Of a DNA stretch of 64,000 nucleotides, positions 26,408 to 35,518 are shown piece by piece (positions within the stretch are counted from its first letter, which is position 1; each line of letters opens with the position of its first letter). The position numbers and the translations under genes are program-made. The notes under the pieces were generated by a model. It searched no databases. It saw nothing but the letters and a program-made list of their open reading frames with translations, and was not told where the DNA came from. The stretch covers positions 1 to 64,000 of the forward strand of contig DDVI01000089.1 in assembly GCA_002345205.1 (NCBI GenBank). Reading direction: 5' to 3'. This DNA comes from Bdellovibrionaceae bacterium UBA2316. Its GTDB lineage: Bacteria > Bdellovibrionota > Bdellovibrionia > Bdellovibrionales > Bdellovibrionaceae.

Positions 26408-27097
26408 ATGATTTCAAATCGGGAATACTTTAGAAATATTAACCAAAGTATCCATCCTCTAGCAGAGGAAGTAACGATTTGTCGTGGCGGCGTCGAAGAG
26501 AATCTGTTTGATGCCCGTACGGCGCCAACCGAGCTTCTGGCTCGCTTCACAGAAGAACTAGGACTAAATTTTGGAATTGGCGTAGATATTAGCCGTCTAC
26601 AGCAATTCAGTTTTCAAGCCGCGGACGGGATTAGTTATTTTGAAGATAAGCTCATGGCCGTCTATTCAGGTGGCACATCGGAATATTTAAATTATTCATT
26701 TAATATAAAGCAGCCTCACGATGACTACTGCGTGAATTTTTATTTAGATAGCAGAAAATCGGCCGCTAAGTTTTATGACCTAGATATCGATTCTTATGCA
26801 AAGCCTACTCTTCCAGAAGGGTCCACATTTGCATCTCCGTTTGGACATGGGATCGCTCCAGACAGTAATCGGCAGGATGTTTACTTTTGCCATCCCGATT
26901 TACACTATGTTGCGCGATTTTTTAGTTTACCGGCACCAACGGTTCCAGAATTAGCTACTATAGATCAAAACCTGTCCGTTATTAAAGTTTTTGGTCTTTC
27001 TTATGATGCTAATTCTTTAAAACCATTAAAACTAAAAAGATATTTCTATCCACAAGATCCAAATATGACCTATATTTTGTTCGATGAGGTTCAATAA
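26408..27097 (+). CDS. Unrecognised protein of the radical SAM island
   Basis: A 229-aa soluble protein without a signal peptide or membrane segment. I do not recognise the family. Notable are an aspartate- and tyrosine-rich middle (KFYDLDIDSYAKPT), a PFGHGIAPDSNR loop and a YFCHPDLHYVARFF segment. It starts 5 bp after the solenoid gene and its stop overlaps the ATG of the second oxygenase (TAATG), so it is co-translated with that enzyme and may act with it. Confidence 0.5.
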   Translation: MISNREYFRNINQSIHPLAEEVTICRGGVEENLFDARTAPTELLARFTEELGLNFGIGVDISRLQQFSFQAADGISYFEDKLMAVYSGGTSEYLNYSFNIKQPHDDYCVNFYLDSRKSAAKFYDLDIDSYAKPTLPEGSTFASPFGHGIAPDSNRQDVYFCHPDLHYVARFFSLPAPTVPELATIDQNLSVIKVFGLSYDANSLKPLKLKRYFYPQDPNMTYILFDEVQ

Positions 27098-27678
27098 TGA
27101 GTGCCACTTATTTTGAAGGATTTCCCGTAGTAGCCTATGACCTAGCGGCGTATGAAAGTATGCTAAAACCCTTTTGCGACTTTATGTTATCTGCCGAAGG
27201 CGAGAAATTTACATTAGGAGATGATTACGAAACAGATCGAGTAAATATTTGGGATCTAGATATCGATGCCGTTCGTTTAATGTCGGCAGTCTTTGATACT
27301 CATTGTTTGCAGTACTTAGAAGAAATGCATCCTCAGTATAAAGGTAAAAAATTAAATTATGTTCTAGAAAAAGATGCTTGGCTGACTACCCCGGAAACAA
27401 AACAACATGTACGTATTCATAATCATTTACCACCTTTTATTCGGGCCGAAGACGCCGGTGAGCTGGTCACTGTTTTTTACGTCCATCTGGATGAAACCAT
27501 AAATATGAATAATGGCCCACTTGAACTTTTCCATTCACCCGATTTGAAACCGGCTCATATTTGGTTGCCAAAAACTTATAATTTGATTCTGATGACACCT
27601 CAGGTGTGGCATCGAGCGCGTCCTTTTACGGGTAAACGATACTCTTTAGCGACCGATATCAAAGTGCGAACAGCGTAA
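27097..27678 (+). CDS. Putative 2OG-Fe(II) oxygenase (second of two)
   Basis: A 193-aa relative of the protein at 25056-25613. Shared features are a VVAYDL segment near the N-terminus, a histidine-rich metal region (HVRIHNHLPPF), a VTVFYVHLD strand, and an end block TPQVWHRARPFTGKRYSLAT with the distal His and the 2OG-binding Arg. The first metal motif reads HNH rather than HxD, which some members of this oxygenase group show, so metal binding should be tested. Its start overlaps the previous stop. Confidence 0.58.
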   Translation: MSATYFEGFPVVAYDLAAYESMLKPFCDFMLSAEGEKFTLGDDYETDRVNIWDLDIDAVRLMSAVFDTHCLQYLEEMHPQYKGKKLNYVLEKDAWLTTPETKQHVRIHNHLPPFIRAEDAGELVTVFYVHLDETINMNNGPLELFHSPDLKPAHIWLPKTYNLILMTPQVWHRARPFTGKRYSLATDIKVRTA

Positions 27679-27690
27679 AGTAGGATTTAG

Positions 27691-28728
27691 ATGTTTCACG
27701 TTTTTGAAAGTATCTATTTTGATTTTCACCACGGGATTTCCGATCACGGTTATGATCGGATCGTCATCGGCAAATCAGAATTATTTTCCGCACAAGACTA
27801 CGCATCGTTTACAGAATTTGTCGAAAAAGAACTTAATGGCAAACCTTCTGATTTTTGGCGATTTTTGCGTTCATATCCCCGAAAATCCTCGCGCCTGATA
27901 GTGTATTTAGAGGCGAATCAATTATTAGAATTGCAGCTAGAACTTTGGAAAAATATTTTGCCACATGCTTCAAATGATACTTTAGTTCAACTCCACAAAA
28001 CCTACCTTGAAGACTGTAAATTTCGAAGGTTCCTATCGACAAATGTGGAAAGTGAGAAATCAAAGCAAGGCTACTCGATGCTCAAGCCTTTCGATACGGT
28101 CACTCTGGAACAAGTTATTCAGAAAATTTCACCTATACCTTTCCTTAAAGAGCTAAAAAAAGAAGAACTCAGTTTCGAGTACCAACTGAGCGAATTTTTA
28201 CTGAATCCAAATTCACCGATAAAGGCTTGCGTTTTAGACAAGGTGCGGCATTTTACGTGGTCTAATTGGCTGGCCGAGCTTGAAATATTAAAAGGCGATA
28301 TTCTGAACGGAATTATAGACGTAAATCGCCTTCTTCCTGATGATTCGCATATTGATGTCAGCGACCCGACGCTGCTATTTCACCAAATTATTGGCCACCC
28401 TTATCTGAGCTGGGTCACGGATCTTGAATTTTACTCTAGCAATTATGATTTTATCGAGCGAAGCTACGATAAAAATATTTTTAAAAAGATCTACGAGCGA
28501 TTTTATAGCTTATGGCAAGTAAATGGCGAGGATATGAGCGAGCTTATTGATCTGATATACTCCCATCAATATGAAAAATTACTTTATCGCGACATTCAAA
28601 GAAGCTTTGGTTGCGTGTATTCGGCCGGGCGATTTCGCAATCGTATGAATCAAATTTTAATTTCCTGGATTTACTCTATGAAACGAGCCAATAACACGGC
28701 CGCGTTAAAGTCGTTAAGTCTTAGTTAA
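27691..28728 (+). CDS. Unknown island protein, family A (paralogue of 41742)
   Basis: A 345-aa, probably helical and soluble protein. It is clearly related to the 365-aa product at 41742-42839: both begin MFH.F..IY, share an IVY(L/V) segment and a LELQLELWKNI-like helix, the LSFEYQLSEFLLNPNSPI core (LSFEYHLANHFYNPNGPM in the other), a Trp-rich segment after it, and a C-terminal FG...... region. No known family is recognised. One copy precedes the paired radical SAM genes and the other follows the B12-dependent one, so this family is probably a partner of radical SAM chemistry. Confidence 0.55.
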   Translation: MFHVFESIYFDFHHGISDHGYDRIVIGKSELFSAQDYASFTEFVEKELNGKPSDFWRFLRSYPRKSSRLIVYLEANQLLELQLELWKNILPHASNDTLVQLHKTYLEDCKFRRFLSTNVESEKSKQGYSMLKPFDTVTLEQVIQKISPIPFLKELKKEELSFEYQLSEFLLNPNSPIKACVLDKVRHFTWSNWLAELEILKGDILNGIIDVNRLLPDDSHIDVSDPTLLFHQIIGHPYLSWVTDLEFYSSNYDFIERSYDKNIFKKIYERFYSLWQVNGEDMSELIDLIYSHQYEKLLYRDIQRSFGCVYSAGRFRNRMNQILISWIYSMKRANNTAALKSLSLS

Positions 28729-28824
28729 TTTATTTAATCCTTTATATTTATGACCCAAAAAACAGATGTATTTGATTTCCAAATAGGTTAGCGTTTTCTT
28801 TGAATTGTGCCCAGGGGAGGGTTC

Positions 28825-29895
28825 TTGAGTAAGGATCTAATTGTATATTTGAAAACTACAGATACTTGCCAACTAAATTGCGATCATTGTTTTACTAATG
28901 GTCAAAATGGAAAAAAAGGTTGGTTCGACGTACCCAAGACAATTGATTTCTTCCAAAGGCTGAAGAAATACCAGCCTCACTATGATCAAGGCCACTTTGC
29001 CTTGCATGGTGGTGAACCCATGCTATGTCCGCCCGAACTTTTATTTGAAGCTTGGCATGGAATCAAAGATTTATGGCCAAAACTATGGTGGACAGTTCAG
29101 ACTAACCTTACCTATTCTTTGACTGATGATAAATTAAAAGTCTTCGATCAAATTTGCAATAAAGTGATAGGCACGTCATGGGATTACGGAATTCGCTGGA
29201 AAAGTCCTAAACAAAAAGAACTTTGGGCAAAAAACGTAAAACAACTGACTAGCACTGGCCATAAAGTCACCGTGATGGTCAGTCTAAATAAAAAACTAAT
29301 CCAAGAAAAAGAGCCAATCGATATTATTAACGAGTGTGCCGAGCTTGGCATTCAGTACATAAACTTCGAACGTATTACAAATGCGGGCAATGCGTCTCTT
29401 AATTCAAGCGTCTTTCCGTCGAATAAAGAACTCGATGCTTGGATAATGAAAATGTGGCATCAAACGCAAGAGCACCGAACGTGGGAATATATTTCCAATA
29501 TGTTCTTAGACTCCATTTTTACATCTTTAGTATATAATACACATTCTGGCTGCCGCTCGCGACAATGCGAACAAAAAATTCTGACTATTAATGCAGACGG
29601 AACCGTTGGTGGATGCCCTAACGAAGCGACACATAAACATTATGGTCGTATCGATGATACCATAGAAAAACTAATGTATAGTCCGTGTCGCCTATGCAAT
29701 ATTCAAAGCGAAGCGGTACGCAACGATGTATGCAATACCTGCCCGGTCTACGATATTTGTAATGGCGATTGCCACCAGTTAGCTTGGCAAGATGATGTAT
29801 GCGCGGCTCCTCGCAGCCTGATGGTCCATTTGCGCGAGCGCAATGACCAGACCCTTTACAAAGAAATTATGAATGGATTCATGGGGCAAGAATGA
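28825..29895 (+). CDS. Radical SAM/SPASM enzyme A1
   Basis: Radical SAM enzyme with the [4Fe-4S] motif CQLNCDHC. After HGGEPMLCPPELL (GGE motif), QTNL and a GTSWDYGIRW segment comes a C-terminal cysteine-rich SPASM region: GCRSRQCEQ, GTVGGCPNEA, SPCRLC, DVCNTCPVYDICNGDC. SPASM proteins carry auxiliary clusters and typically modify ribosomally made peptides. The translated start is set as TTG at 28825 because AGGGGAGG sits 6 bp before it; GTG at 28807 lies upstream. Paralogue of 31506-32621, which also starts TTG AGT. The next gene overlaps by 4 bp. Confidence 0.85.
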   Translation: MSKDLIVYLKTTDTCQLNCDHCFTNGQNGKKGWFDVPKTIDFFQRLKKYQPHYDQGHFALHGGEPMLCPPELLFEAWHGIKDLWPKLWWTVQTNLTYSLTDDKLKVFDQICNKVIGTSWDYGIRWKSPKQKELWAKNVKQLTSTGHKVTVMVSLNKKLIQEKEPIDIINECAELGIQYINFERITNAGNASLNSSVFPSNKELDAWIMKMWHQTQEHRTWEYISNMFLDSIFTSLVYNTHSGCRSRQCEQKILTINADGTVGGCPNEATHKHYGRIDDTIEKLMYSPCRLCNIQSEAVRNDVCNTCPVYDICNGDCHQLAWQDDVCAAPRSLMVHLRERNDQTLYKEIMNGFMGQE

Positions 29896-30905
29896 ATCTA
29901 CCGGTAGAAAACTTATACGCAAAATTTGGAGACCCTTATCGCGTCGTCGAGTTTCGCGCATTTTCGTTTAATACGTGCCGGGCCGGTTGCAAGAATTGCT
30001 TCTACCAAAAGACAAATAACGAATTTTATGATTTCCAAAAATGTTATGACCTGGCCGTTGATTTTAAAAAGAATCATTACACCTTAGAAACGTTTTACAT
30101 TCTTCCTACTGACATTTTTGAAAATGATTTTAATTACCGCGTGTTTTACGACGAAAAGTTTAAAAGTGTCGCCAAGCTATTTAACTATATTGGTGTGGCT
30201 TCAACATTAAGGCATGGTTTCGATGAAAAAATATTTGATTATTTCTTTCATGAATTTCCCGGCCTAAAGATTGAACTTCACGTTAATCTACTAGAAGAAG
30301 AAATTGGAAAACCAGACTACGTACAGTTTTTAAGCCAAACGCTAACGCAGATTAAAACTCAGTACGGCGACCAAATCCTGATAAATCTGGCATTAAACAT
30401 TGGTTCCCAGTGGCAGACCGGTCAGTTAAATCAAGTAAAACACTTAGTAAGTGAGTACTCTCAGGATAAAATATTAGAGCTAAATTTTACGTTTATGTTT
30501 AACGATAAGATCAGCTACGCGGAAAAAGCACGCCTAATTGAGAGCAGCTATCCCGTTTTAGAATATTTTGGCAGGGAATTTCAAAAGACCGAGCGACGAT
30601 TTAATAGTCGCACTTTGTTGCGTAAGCCATCGATCACATTTAAAAATGATCGCATTTACTTATCGCCAATTATTCCATTTGATGAGTACATCTTTATGGA
30701 CGAGCCAGATTTTCAGCTGTCAGAAACTAATTTTGATTCGTTTTTGACGACGTATCAAAAAATTGAAGCTAAAAACATTCCCCAACGTCAGGAATGCCAA
30801 AGCTGTGAACATTTCGAGTATTGTTATGGAAAAGGATTTTTTTCAATTATGAATCATTATAATTTGCCTTGCCTAAAGGTGTGTGGAGGAAAGAATGGCA
30901 ACTAA
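29892..30905 (+). CDS. Radical SAM enzyme B1
   Basis: A 337-aa protein with the cluster motif NTCRAGCKNCFY near residue 32, a radical-SAM-like barrel, and a C-terminal cysteine set (CQSCEHFEYCYGKGF, LPCLKVC) like a SPASM or twitch extension. It is paralogous to 33373-34473: they share an F..PTD.F motif after the barrel start, a Y(L/Y)SP(I/L) strand and the end block C.SC....YC..G..F.MN.Y....CL. It overlaps enzyme A1 by 4 bp and the candidate precursor gene by 11 bp. Confidence 0.82.
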   Translation: MNLPVENLYAKFGDPYRVVEFRAFSFNTCRAGCKNCFYQKTNNEFYDFQKCYDLAVDFKKNHYTLETFYILPTDIFENDFNYRVFYDEKFKSVAKLFNYIGVASTLRHGFDEKIFDYFFHEFPGLKIELHVNLLEEEIGKPDYVQFLSQTLTQIKTQYGDQILINLALNIGSQWQTGQLNQVKHLVSEYSQDKILELNFTFMFNDKISYAEKARLIESSYPVLEYFGREFQKTERRFNSRTLLRKPSITFKNDRIYLSPIIPFDEYIFMDEPDFQLSETNFDSFLTTYQKIEAKNIPQRQECQSCEHFEYCYGKGFFSIMNHYNLPCLKVCGGKNGN

Positions 30906-31503
30906 TCAAGGTGACGAAGCACAAGCCGCCGATCGCGCCATATTTTTTAATAAGTTTATGAATATCGTGAGACAACCGATACTAGGGGTTGGGGCGGGAA
31001 ATCCCAATGTGGTTTGGTATAGCGGGAATCATCCGTATTCAGGGTATGCATCGGTAGCAAGTCAGCTTGGGCCTAGAACCATAAATCCTGCGCAAACAAA
31101 CCCCGCAACGTTCGTACGAGGCACTAGAATAACATCGGCGCAAATGATGAACGTATTAAATACGTTGCATGGTTTTGCAAATCAGATTACTCGGTTTAGA
31201 AATACTACTTGGCGATATCGTCGAACTCCAGGGCCAGACAACATTGGCGGCCCCCAGTTTACTGCGCTTCGAAACACCTACCTTTCTACCATTCCAATGC
31301 CCTCGACCGCAGCATTTCAGGTAGCTCAAGAAATTACGTTTGTTGGCCCAGTGCCGCCGACTGCGCCAAACAGCGCCATCGATGCGTTTATGAATGCGCT
31401 TAGAACCAGTTTAACAAATTTTATTGCCGCTAATCCGGTTCAATTAACAGCCTGCCATGCCTCTTGCCACTCTTCGTGTCATGGGGCCCGAGGAAGAAGG
31501 TAG
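30895..31503 (+). CDS. Candidate RiPP precursor with CHxS tail
   Basis: A 202-aa protein with no signal peptide and a low-complexity Asn/Thr/Pro/Ala-rich body. All its cysteines (187, 191, 195) lie in the last 16 residues, in a tail CHASCHSSCHGARGRR: three CH units at a fixed 4-residue spacing, containing two H-x-S steps, then a basic end. GGAGGAAAG lies just before ATG 30895, which I use instead of the earlier in-frame ATG (30883). It is sandwiched between radical SAM pairs A1/B1 and A2/B2. I infer a modified peptide or protein whose tail is the core. The long body could be a leader or a scaffold. A structural protein with a metal-binding tail is an alternative. Confidence 0.6.
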   Translation: MATNQGDEAQAADRAIFFNKFMNIVRQPILGVGAGNPNVVWYSGNHPYSGYASVASQLGPRTINPAQTNPATFVRGTRITSAQMMNVLNTLHGFANQITRFRNTTWRYRRTPGPDNIGGPQFTALRNTYLSTIPMPSTAAFQVAQEITFVGPVPPTAPNSAIDAFMNALRTSLTNFIAANPVQLTACHASCHSSCHGARGRR

Positions 31504-31505
31504 AT

Positions 31506-32621
31506 TTGAGTCATTTCAGTAGTGATTTTAACGTTGTTTATCTGCGCGTGGTTCAGGGATGTAATCTGAACTGCACGCACTGCTTTACGTTGGGCAATAA
31601 AGATAAGTACGAGCTAGCAAGCCTAGCGCAAATCACTGAATTCCTTACCAGCATTCGCAAGAATGTAAATCCAAAGGGTGCCGTATTTTATATCCATGGT
31701 GGAGAGCCCTTCTTAGCGCCTAAAGAACATCTTAGAGCCGTTAACGAAATCATTAGATCAACGTTTCCAGATATTAAAATAAATATAATCCCACAAACTA
31801 ACTTAATGTTTAAGGTCGACCAGGAATTTGTAGACTTCATCAACGAAGAATACGCAGGCCACATCGGCGTTTCTTGGGATCATGGTATCCGTTTTCAAAC
31901 AACGACTCGGGCACTGGATGAAGACTTATTCTTAAAAAACTTCCGCTACCTAGTTGAAAAGGATATCGAAATGGCCGTCGCCATTACGGTACAGAAGCAC
32001 CTTTTAACCGAAGATCCTATTTCCATTGTTCAAAGACTCGAAGGTGCAAAATCAATTGATTTTGAATTCCTTACGATGTTCGACAAGAAAACGATGGATC
32101 TAAAAGTTAACAATACAGAATGGTCAAAGTTCTACCATCAGATCGTCACTTATTATTCAAATAATAAAACAACTTGGTCACTGCCTCAGGTGGATTTGCT
32201 AACAAAGAGTTACATCGAAAATAAGATTTACCAGTGCAAATGTAACTGCTGTCAGCACAGAACATTTACAATGAATTGCAACGGGACCGTGGGCCTGTGT
32301 CCAGATGAAACTTACGTAGCCCCTATCTCCACAGTAAAAGAAATGGCTAACGATTGGACAAGTTTTAGCACCAAAGCGGAAACTTTATATTTAAGACAAC
32401 TGGGGCAAGAAATAAATTCGCTATGTACCCAGTGCGAATTCTTTGATGTATGCGGCGGAAATTGTGAACCGACGTTGTTTTCAGAGAACGACGAAGAATG
32501 TCCACTGTCCAAGCAATCCATCGCATACCAGTTTAATAACATTCAAATATTTCAAAATAAATTACAAGAAGCTAAAGAAAATTTAGTCGAGCTTAGAGAA
32601 AGAGGTCCTTCATGCCATTAA
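31506..32621 (+). CDS. Radical SAM/SPASM enzyme A2
   Basis: Paralogue of enzyme A1. The cluster motif is CNLNCTHC, with IHGGEPFLAP, QTNL, GVSWDHGIRF, and a SPASM-like C-terminus: CKCNCCQHRTF, GTVGLCPDE, LCTQCEFFDVCGGNCEP. The TTG at 31506 lies 2 bp after the precursor stop, with AGAAGG before it; the frame is open upstream to 31464, inside the precursor gene. The stop overlaps the ATG of the next gene. It likely acts on the precursor immediately upstream. Confidence 0.85.
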   Translation: MSHFSSDFNVVYLRVVQGCNLNCTHCFTLGNKDKYELASLAQITEFLTSIRKNVNPKGAVFYIHGGEPFLAPKEHLRAVNEIIRSTFPDIKINIIPQTNLMFKVDQEFVDFINEEYAGHIGVSWDHGIRFQTTTRALDEDLFLKNFRYLVEKDIEMAVAITVQKHLLTEDPISIVQRLEGAKSIDFEFLTMFDKKTMDLKVNNTEWSKFYHQIVTYYSNNKTTWSLPQVDLLTKSYIENKIYQCKCNCCQHRTFTMNCNGTVGLCPDETYVAPISTVKEMANDWTSFSTKAETLYLRQLGQEINSLCTQCEFFDVCGGNCEPTLFSENDEECPLSKQSIAYQFNNIQIFQNKLQEAKENLVELRERGPSCH

Positions 32622-33373
32622 AAGCATTACACGAAATTGCACCTGAAAACATACGGAATGTAGGCGTTCCCCTGGCGATCGAACAGATTAAAGAGTTTTT
32701 CGAAAATAAAAAACTTTTCTTCTTCGTTGATTATGCCCAAAGTAAAATCAAAGGAAATATGTTTCTAACATATCTTTCTAATCTAGATTTACCTTTTGAG
32801 ATCGTCCTCAGCGGTGCTTCCAAGCAAGAAACGTTTGATTTAATCAAAATATTTATGGAAACCCGCAATCAAAGCTCGTCCGATATATTAAGACTTACGG
32901 TTGCCGATATTATTTTAACCCATAAAGGCGTAAACACTGAAAACTGGCTAATGAACCCGGTTTTAAGCAAAGACGATATCAAAGAGTTTATAAGTCAAAA
33001 TGGCGAATTGGTTAAAAAGTGGGATACATTTTTAAGTTCATTAATGATATTTATTTTAAAGTCCTTCACTGCGTTTGAAGAGCAGATAAACACGAGTGAA
33101 ACATTTCCTCATTTAAAAGATCCAAATTACATCGGCGGAAACGTCGTGCAATTGTTTGATATACCGTGCTTCTTGGAAATGTTCTTTTCGGTTCCTTATA
33201 GCGGCGAACTTTTCTATTTCGATGCTCAGTTTGATGAACTTATGTTCAAAGGTAAAAATCTTTTCCATTATTTTTTCTGCCCGGAAAACACCCTAGTTGC
33301 TTTTATTCACGGAGCCGGTTCGGGATCAATTACTCCCGAATTAGCGGAGAAATTTTTTGAGGCTAAAGTCTAA
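32612..33373 (+). CDS. Unknown protein between radical SAM genes
   Basis: A 253-aa soluble protein, not recognised. It is rich in Phe and acidic residues (ENKKLFFFVDYAQSK, LFHYFFCPENTLVAF), with no metal-binding cysteine cluster. Its start overlaps the enzyme A2 stop and its stop overlaps the enzyme B2 start, so it is translated as part of the A2-x-B2 block. It may be a precursor-binding or adaptor protein. Confidence 0.5.
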   Translation: MPLKALHEIAPENIRNVGVPLAIEQIKEFFENKKLFFFVDYAQSKIKGNMFLTYLSNLDLPFEIVLSGASKQETFDLIKIFMETRNQSSSDILRLTVADIILTHKGVNTENWLMNPVLSKDDIKEFISQNGELVKKWDTFLSSLMIFILKSFTAFEEQINTSETFPHLKDPNYIGGNVVQLFDIPCFLEMFFSVPYSGELFYFDAQFDELMFKGKNLFHYFFCPENTLVAFIHGAGSGSITPELAEKFFEAKV

Positions 33374-34473
33374 TGGATGCCTACTTAGCGTCACGAGAGC
33401 TTGCAGAAGCCTCGCATTTTTATTTGAATATTAACTTTGAAATCCTAAATGGATGCAAATTTAAATGCCGTGGATGCCACGTTGAAAAGAACGCGCAGCA
33501 ACCCATAAGCACAGACGAATTTAACGGCCTCTCTAAACTATTGCAAAACTTTGAGCAGAGTTTATATCGACCATTTATCGCTTTCGTGGGTCCGACTGAT
33601 TTCTTGAGCGCAGATAATTTTGTCTCGACGTTTGAATCACCCGAAATTATTAAACTTTTCCATCACTTTAAACGCGTTTCATTGCAAACGACTTATTTAG
33701 ATATCAGCAAAGCTGAACTAGCCGCAAAGATACTTAAAGAGCACTATTCTGAAATCGAACTAGAAATCAATATTGTCGTCGATCCGGCCCGTATAATGGA
33801 TGCTAGTTACCTAAGTATTCTAGAAAAAAATAAAATGAAGTTTATGGAGCTGTTGGAACGTGATGAAGTGCGGACCTTTGGAATTATGAACGTCTATAAC
33901 TATGATCAGACTAAAATTCCGGATCTGCTACGCGATTACGATTTTATGCATCAACGTGTTGAACATCTATTTGAAACAACGATTGATTACAATTTCTCTA
34001 TGGGCCGCAACAAAGACTTGTCCAATGAGGAATTTTTAGACCTTACATTCCGTATTCGCGACCTCTTCAATAGCTCTATCGTTTCCGATGACAAAGCCGA
34101 ATACCTGCGATTTAGCTTTGGCAAGCTCACGGACTCGCTAATCGAGCGCCAGTACAACTATCGCAATGGAAAGCTATACTATTCGCCTTTGCTCTACGAA
34201 CGATTCGTTACATTTAAGGATGAATTTGAAGTTCCTGTTACCCAGCATACGGCCCGCGAGATTGAAGAGTACGAAATGAAGGTGCAACTGGAACAGTACG
34301 AAGTCGCCTCCTCTATGGATGAATGTGAATCGTGTACGTTCCTAGGTTCGTGCGTAGACCGAGGCATTTTGTTTCTGATGAACACGTATAAAACTAAAAA
34401 ATGCCTAGTAGCAAAAAAGGCGCTATTCGCCGTTAATTCCATGGGGGCGTTGCCCATTAATAATCATGAGTGA
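33373..34473 (+). CDS. Radical SAM enzyme B2
   Basis: Paralogue of enzyme B1. The cluster motif is NGCKFKCRGCH, followed by FVGPTDFLSADNF, a YYSPLLYERF strand, and the C-terminal CESCTFLGSCVDRGILFLMN with a final Cys in KKCLV. B enzymes appear to be partners of A enzymes, as both copies sit next to an A gene. Starts as TAATG on the previous stop. Confidence 0.82.
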   Translation: MDAYLASRELAEASHFYLNINFEILNGCKFKCRGCHVEKNAQQPISTDEFNGLSKLLQNFEQSLYRPFIAFVGPTDFLSADNFVSTFESPEIIKLFHHFKRVSLQTTYLDISKAELAAKILKEHYSEIELEINIVVDPARIMDASYLSILEKNKMKFMELLERDEVRTFGIMNVYNYDQTKIPDLLRDYDFMHQRVEHLFETTIDYNFSMGRNKDLSNEEFLDLTFRIRDLFNSSIVSDDKAEYLRFSFGKLTDSLIERQYNYRNGKLYYSPLLYERFVTFKDEFEVPVTQHTAREIEEYEMKVQLEQYEVASSMDECESCTFLGSCVDRGILFLMNTYKTKKCLVAKKALFAVNSMGALPINNHE

Positions 34474-35518
34474 AAATAGTTTTCTATACCACGTACTAAA
34501 AGATAAATTACCGATCAGTTCCGAGATCGAGCTGCACCTATTTGATTTCTGCAACTTGCGTTGTACGTTCTGCGGCCAAGATCATGAAAGCAAAGAAGGA
34601 ATGGAAGAAATTAGAAACAAAATTCTTCCCGTCCAAGAATTTATCTCTAAAAATACTATCGACAGCCATATTGTTAATATAATGGGCGGTGAAATATTCA
34701 ATGATGAAGTTCCCGACCATTTATTTAAAGACTATGAAAATTTAGCCACATCTATTCATGAGCACGCCCAGAGTCTAGGACATCAGTGTACTTTCAATTG
34801 GGTTACGAACCTCGTTTTCAAGAAGTCCCATCGAGTAGAAAACTTATTAACGGCACTTAAATCAAAAGGTATTTCAACGAACCTTTCTACTTCGTATGAT
34901 TTTTCAGGAAGAAAAACATCTCTTTGGAAAGAAGACTTATTTAAAGAAAATTTGGAAAAATTCAAAACTAATATTTATACCGTTGGTTTTGTTATGACCA
35001 AGCCGACCATCCAATTTCTTTTGAATCAAAATGATCCCTATTTTGAATATCTTTACGGCCAATTCCCTATCTATTTTGATTTTTATGTACCAGAAAAAAC
35101 GGCGCGGTTTTTAATGCCTTCTGATCAAGATATGCTAGACGCGTACTTATTTTTGGCAAAACGATATCCGAAAGTCAGCCCAGTTAAAGAACTGCTTACC
35201 CGCCGAGAGAATCGCATGACTTGCTACTCCCTGAACAAACTGACTTTGCTGCCATCTGGAAAAGAAGTTAAATGCCGTTATTTGAAATACGAAACTCACG
35301 AATTTAATAATCCGATCGATTACTCATCAAATGAAAATATCGTTACGGCACATTTGGAAGAAAACGGCTGCCTCAGCTGCGAATGGTTCGAGCGTTGTAG
35401 TTTTCGTTGCTTTGTCCAAGCGGATTGGTCTACTCGCGTGAAGACTCCGGATTGCTTTTTTAAAACGTTTTTCGCAGAAGTGATTGGCGATAAGAATGAG
35501 GTCCAAACTTGGAATTAA
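34466..35518 (+). CDS. Radical SAM/SPASM enzyme C
   Basis: A 350-aa radical SAM protein with DFCNLRCTFCGQDH, an IMGGEIF motif and a C-terminal cysteine set (CYSLNKLTLLPSGKEVKC, GCLSCEWFERCSFRCF, DCFF) matching SPASM-type auxiliary-cluster binding. It does not look like a close copy of the A or B pairs. It overlaps B2 by 8 bp and enzyme D by 10 bp. Confidence 0.83.
   Translation: MSENSFLYHVLKDKLPISSEIELHLFDFCNLRCTFCGQDHESKEGMEEIRNKILPVQEFISKNTIDSHIVNIMGGEIFNDEVPDHLFKDYENLATSIHEHAQSLGHQCTFNWVTNLVFKKSHRVENLLTALKSKGISTNLSTSYDFSGRKTSLWKEDLFKENLEKFKTNIYTVGFVMTKPTIQFLLNQNDPYFEYLYGQFPIYFDFYVPEKTARFLMPSDQDMLDAYLFLAKRYPKVSPVKELLTRRENRMTCYSLNKLTLLPSGKEVKCRYLKYETHEFNNPIDYSSNENIVTAHLEENGCLSCEWFERCSFRCFVQADWSTRVKTPDCFFKTFFAEVIGDKNEVQTWN

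Noticed and set aside
32600..32621. C-terminal Cys-His of radical SAM A2 resembling the precursor tail
   Set aside because: It arises because the stop region overlaps the ATGCCA start of the next gene; only one unit, so coincidental.
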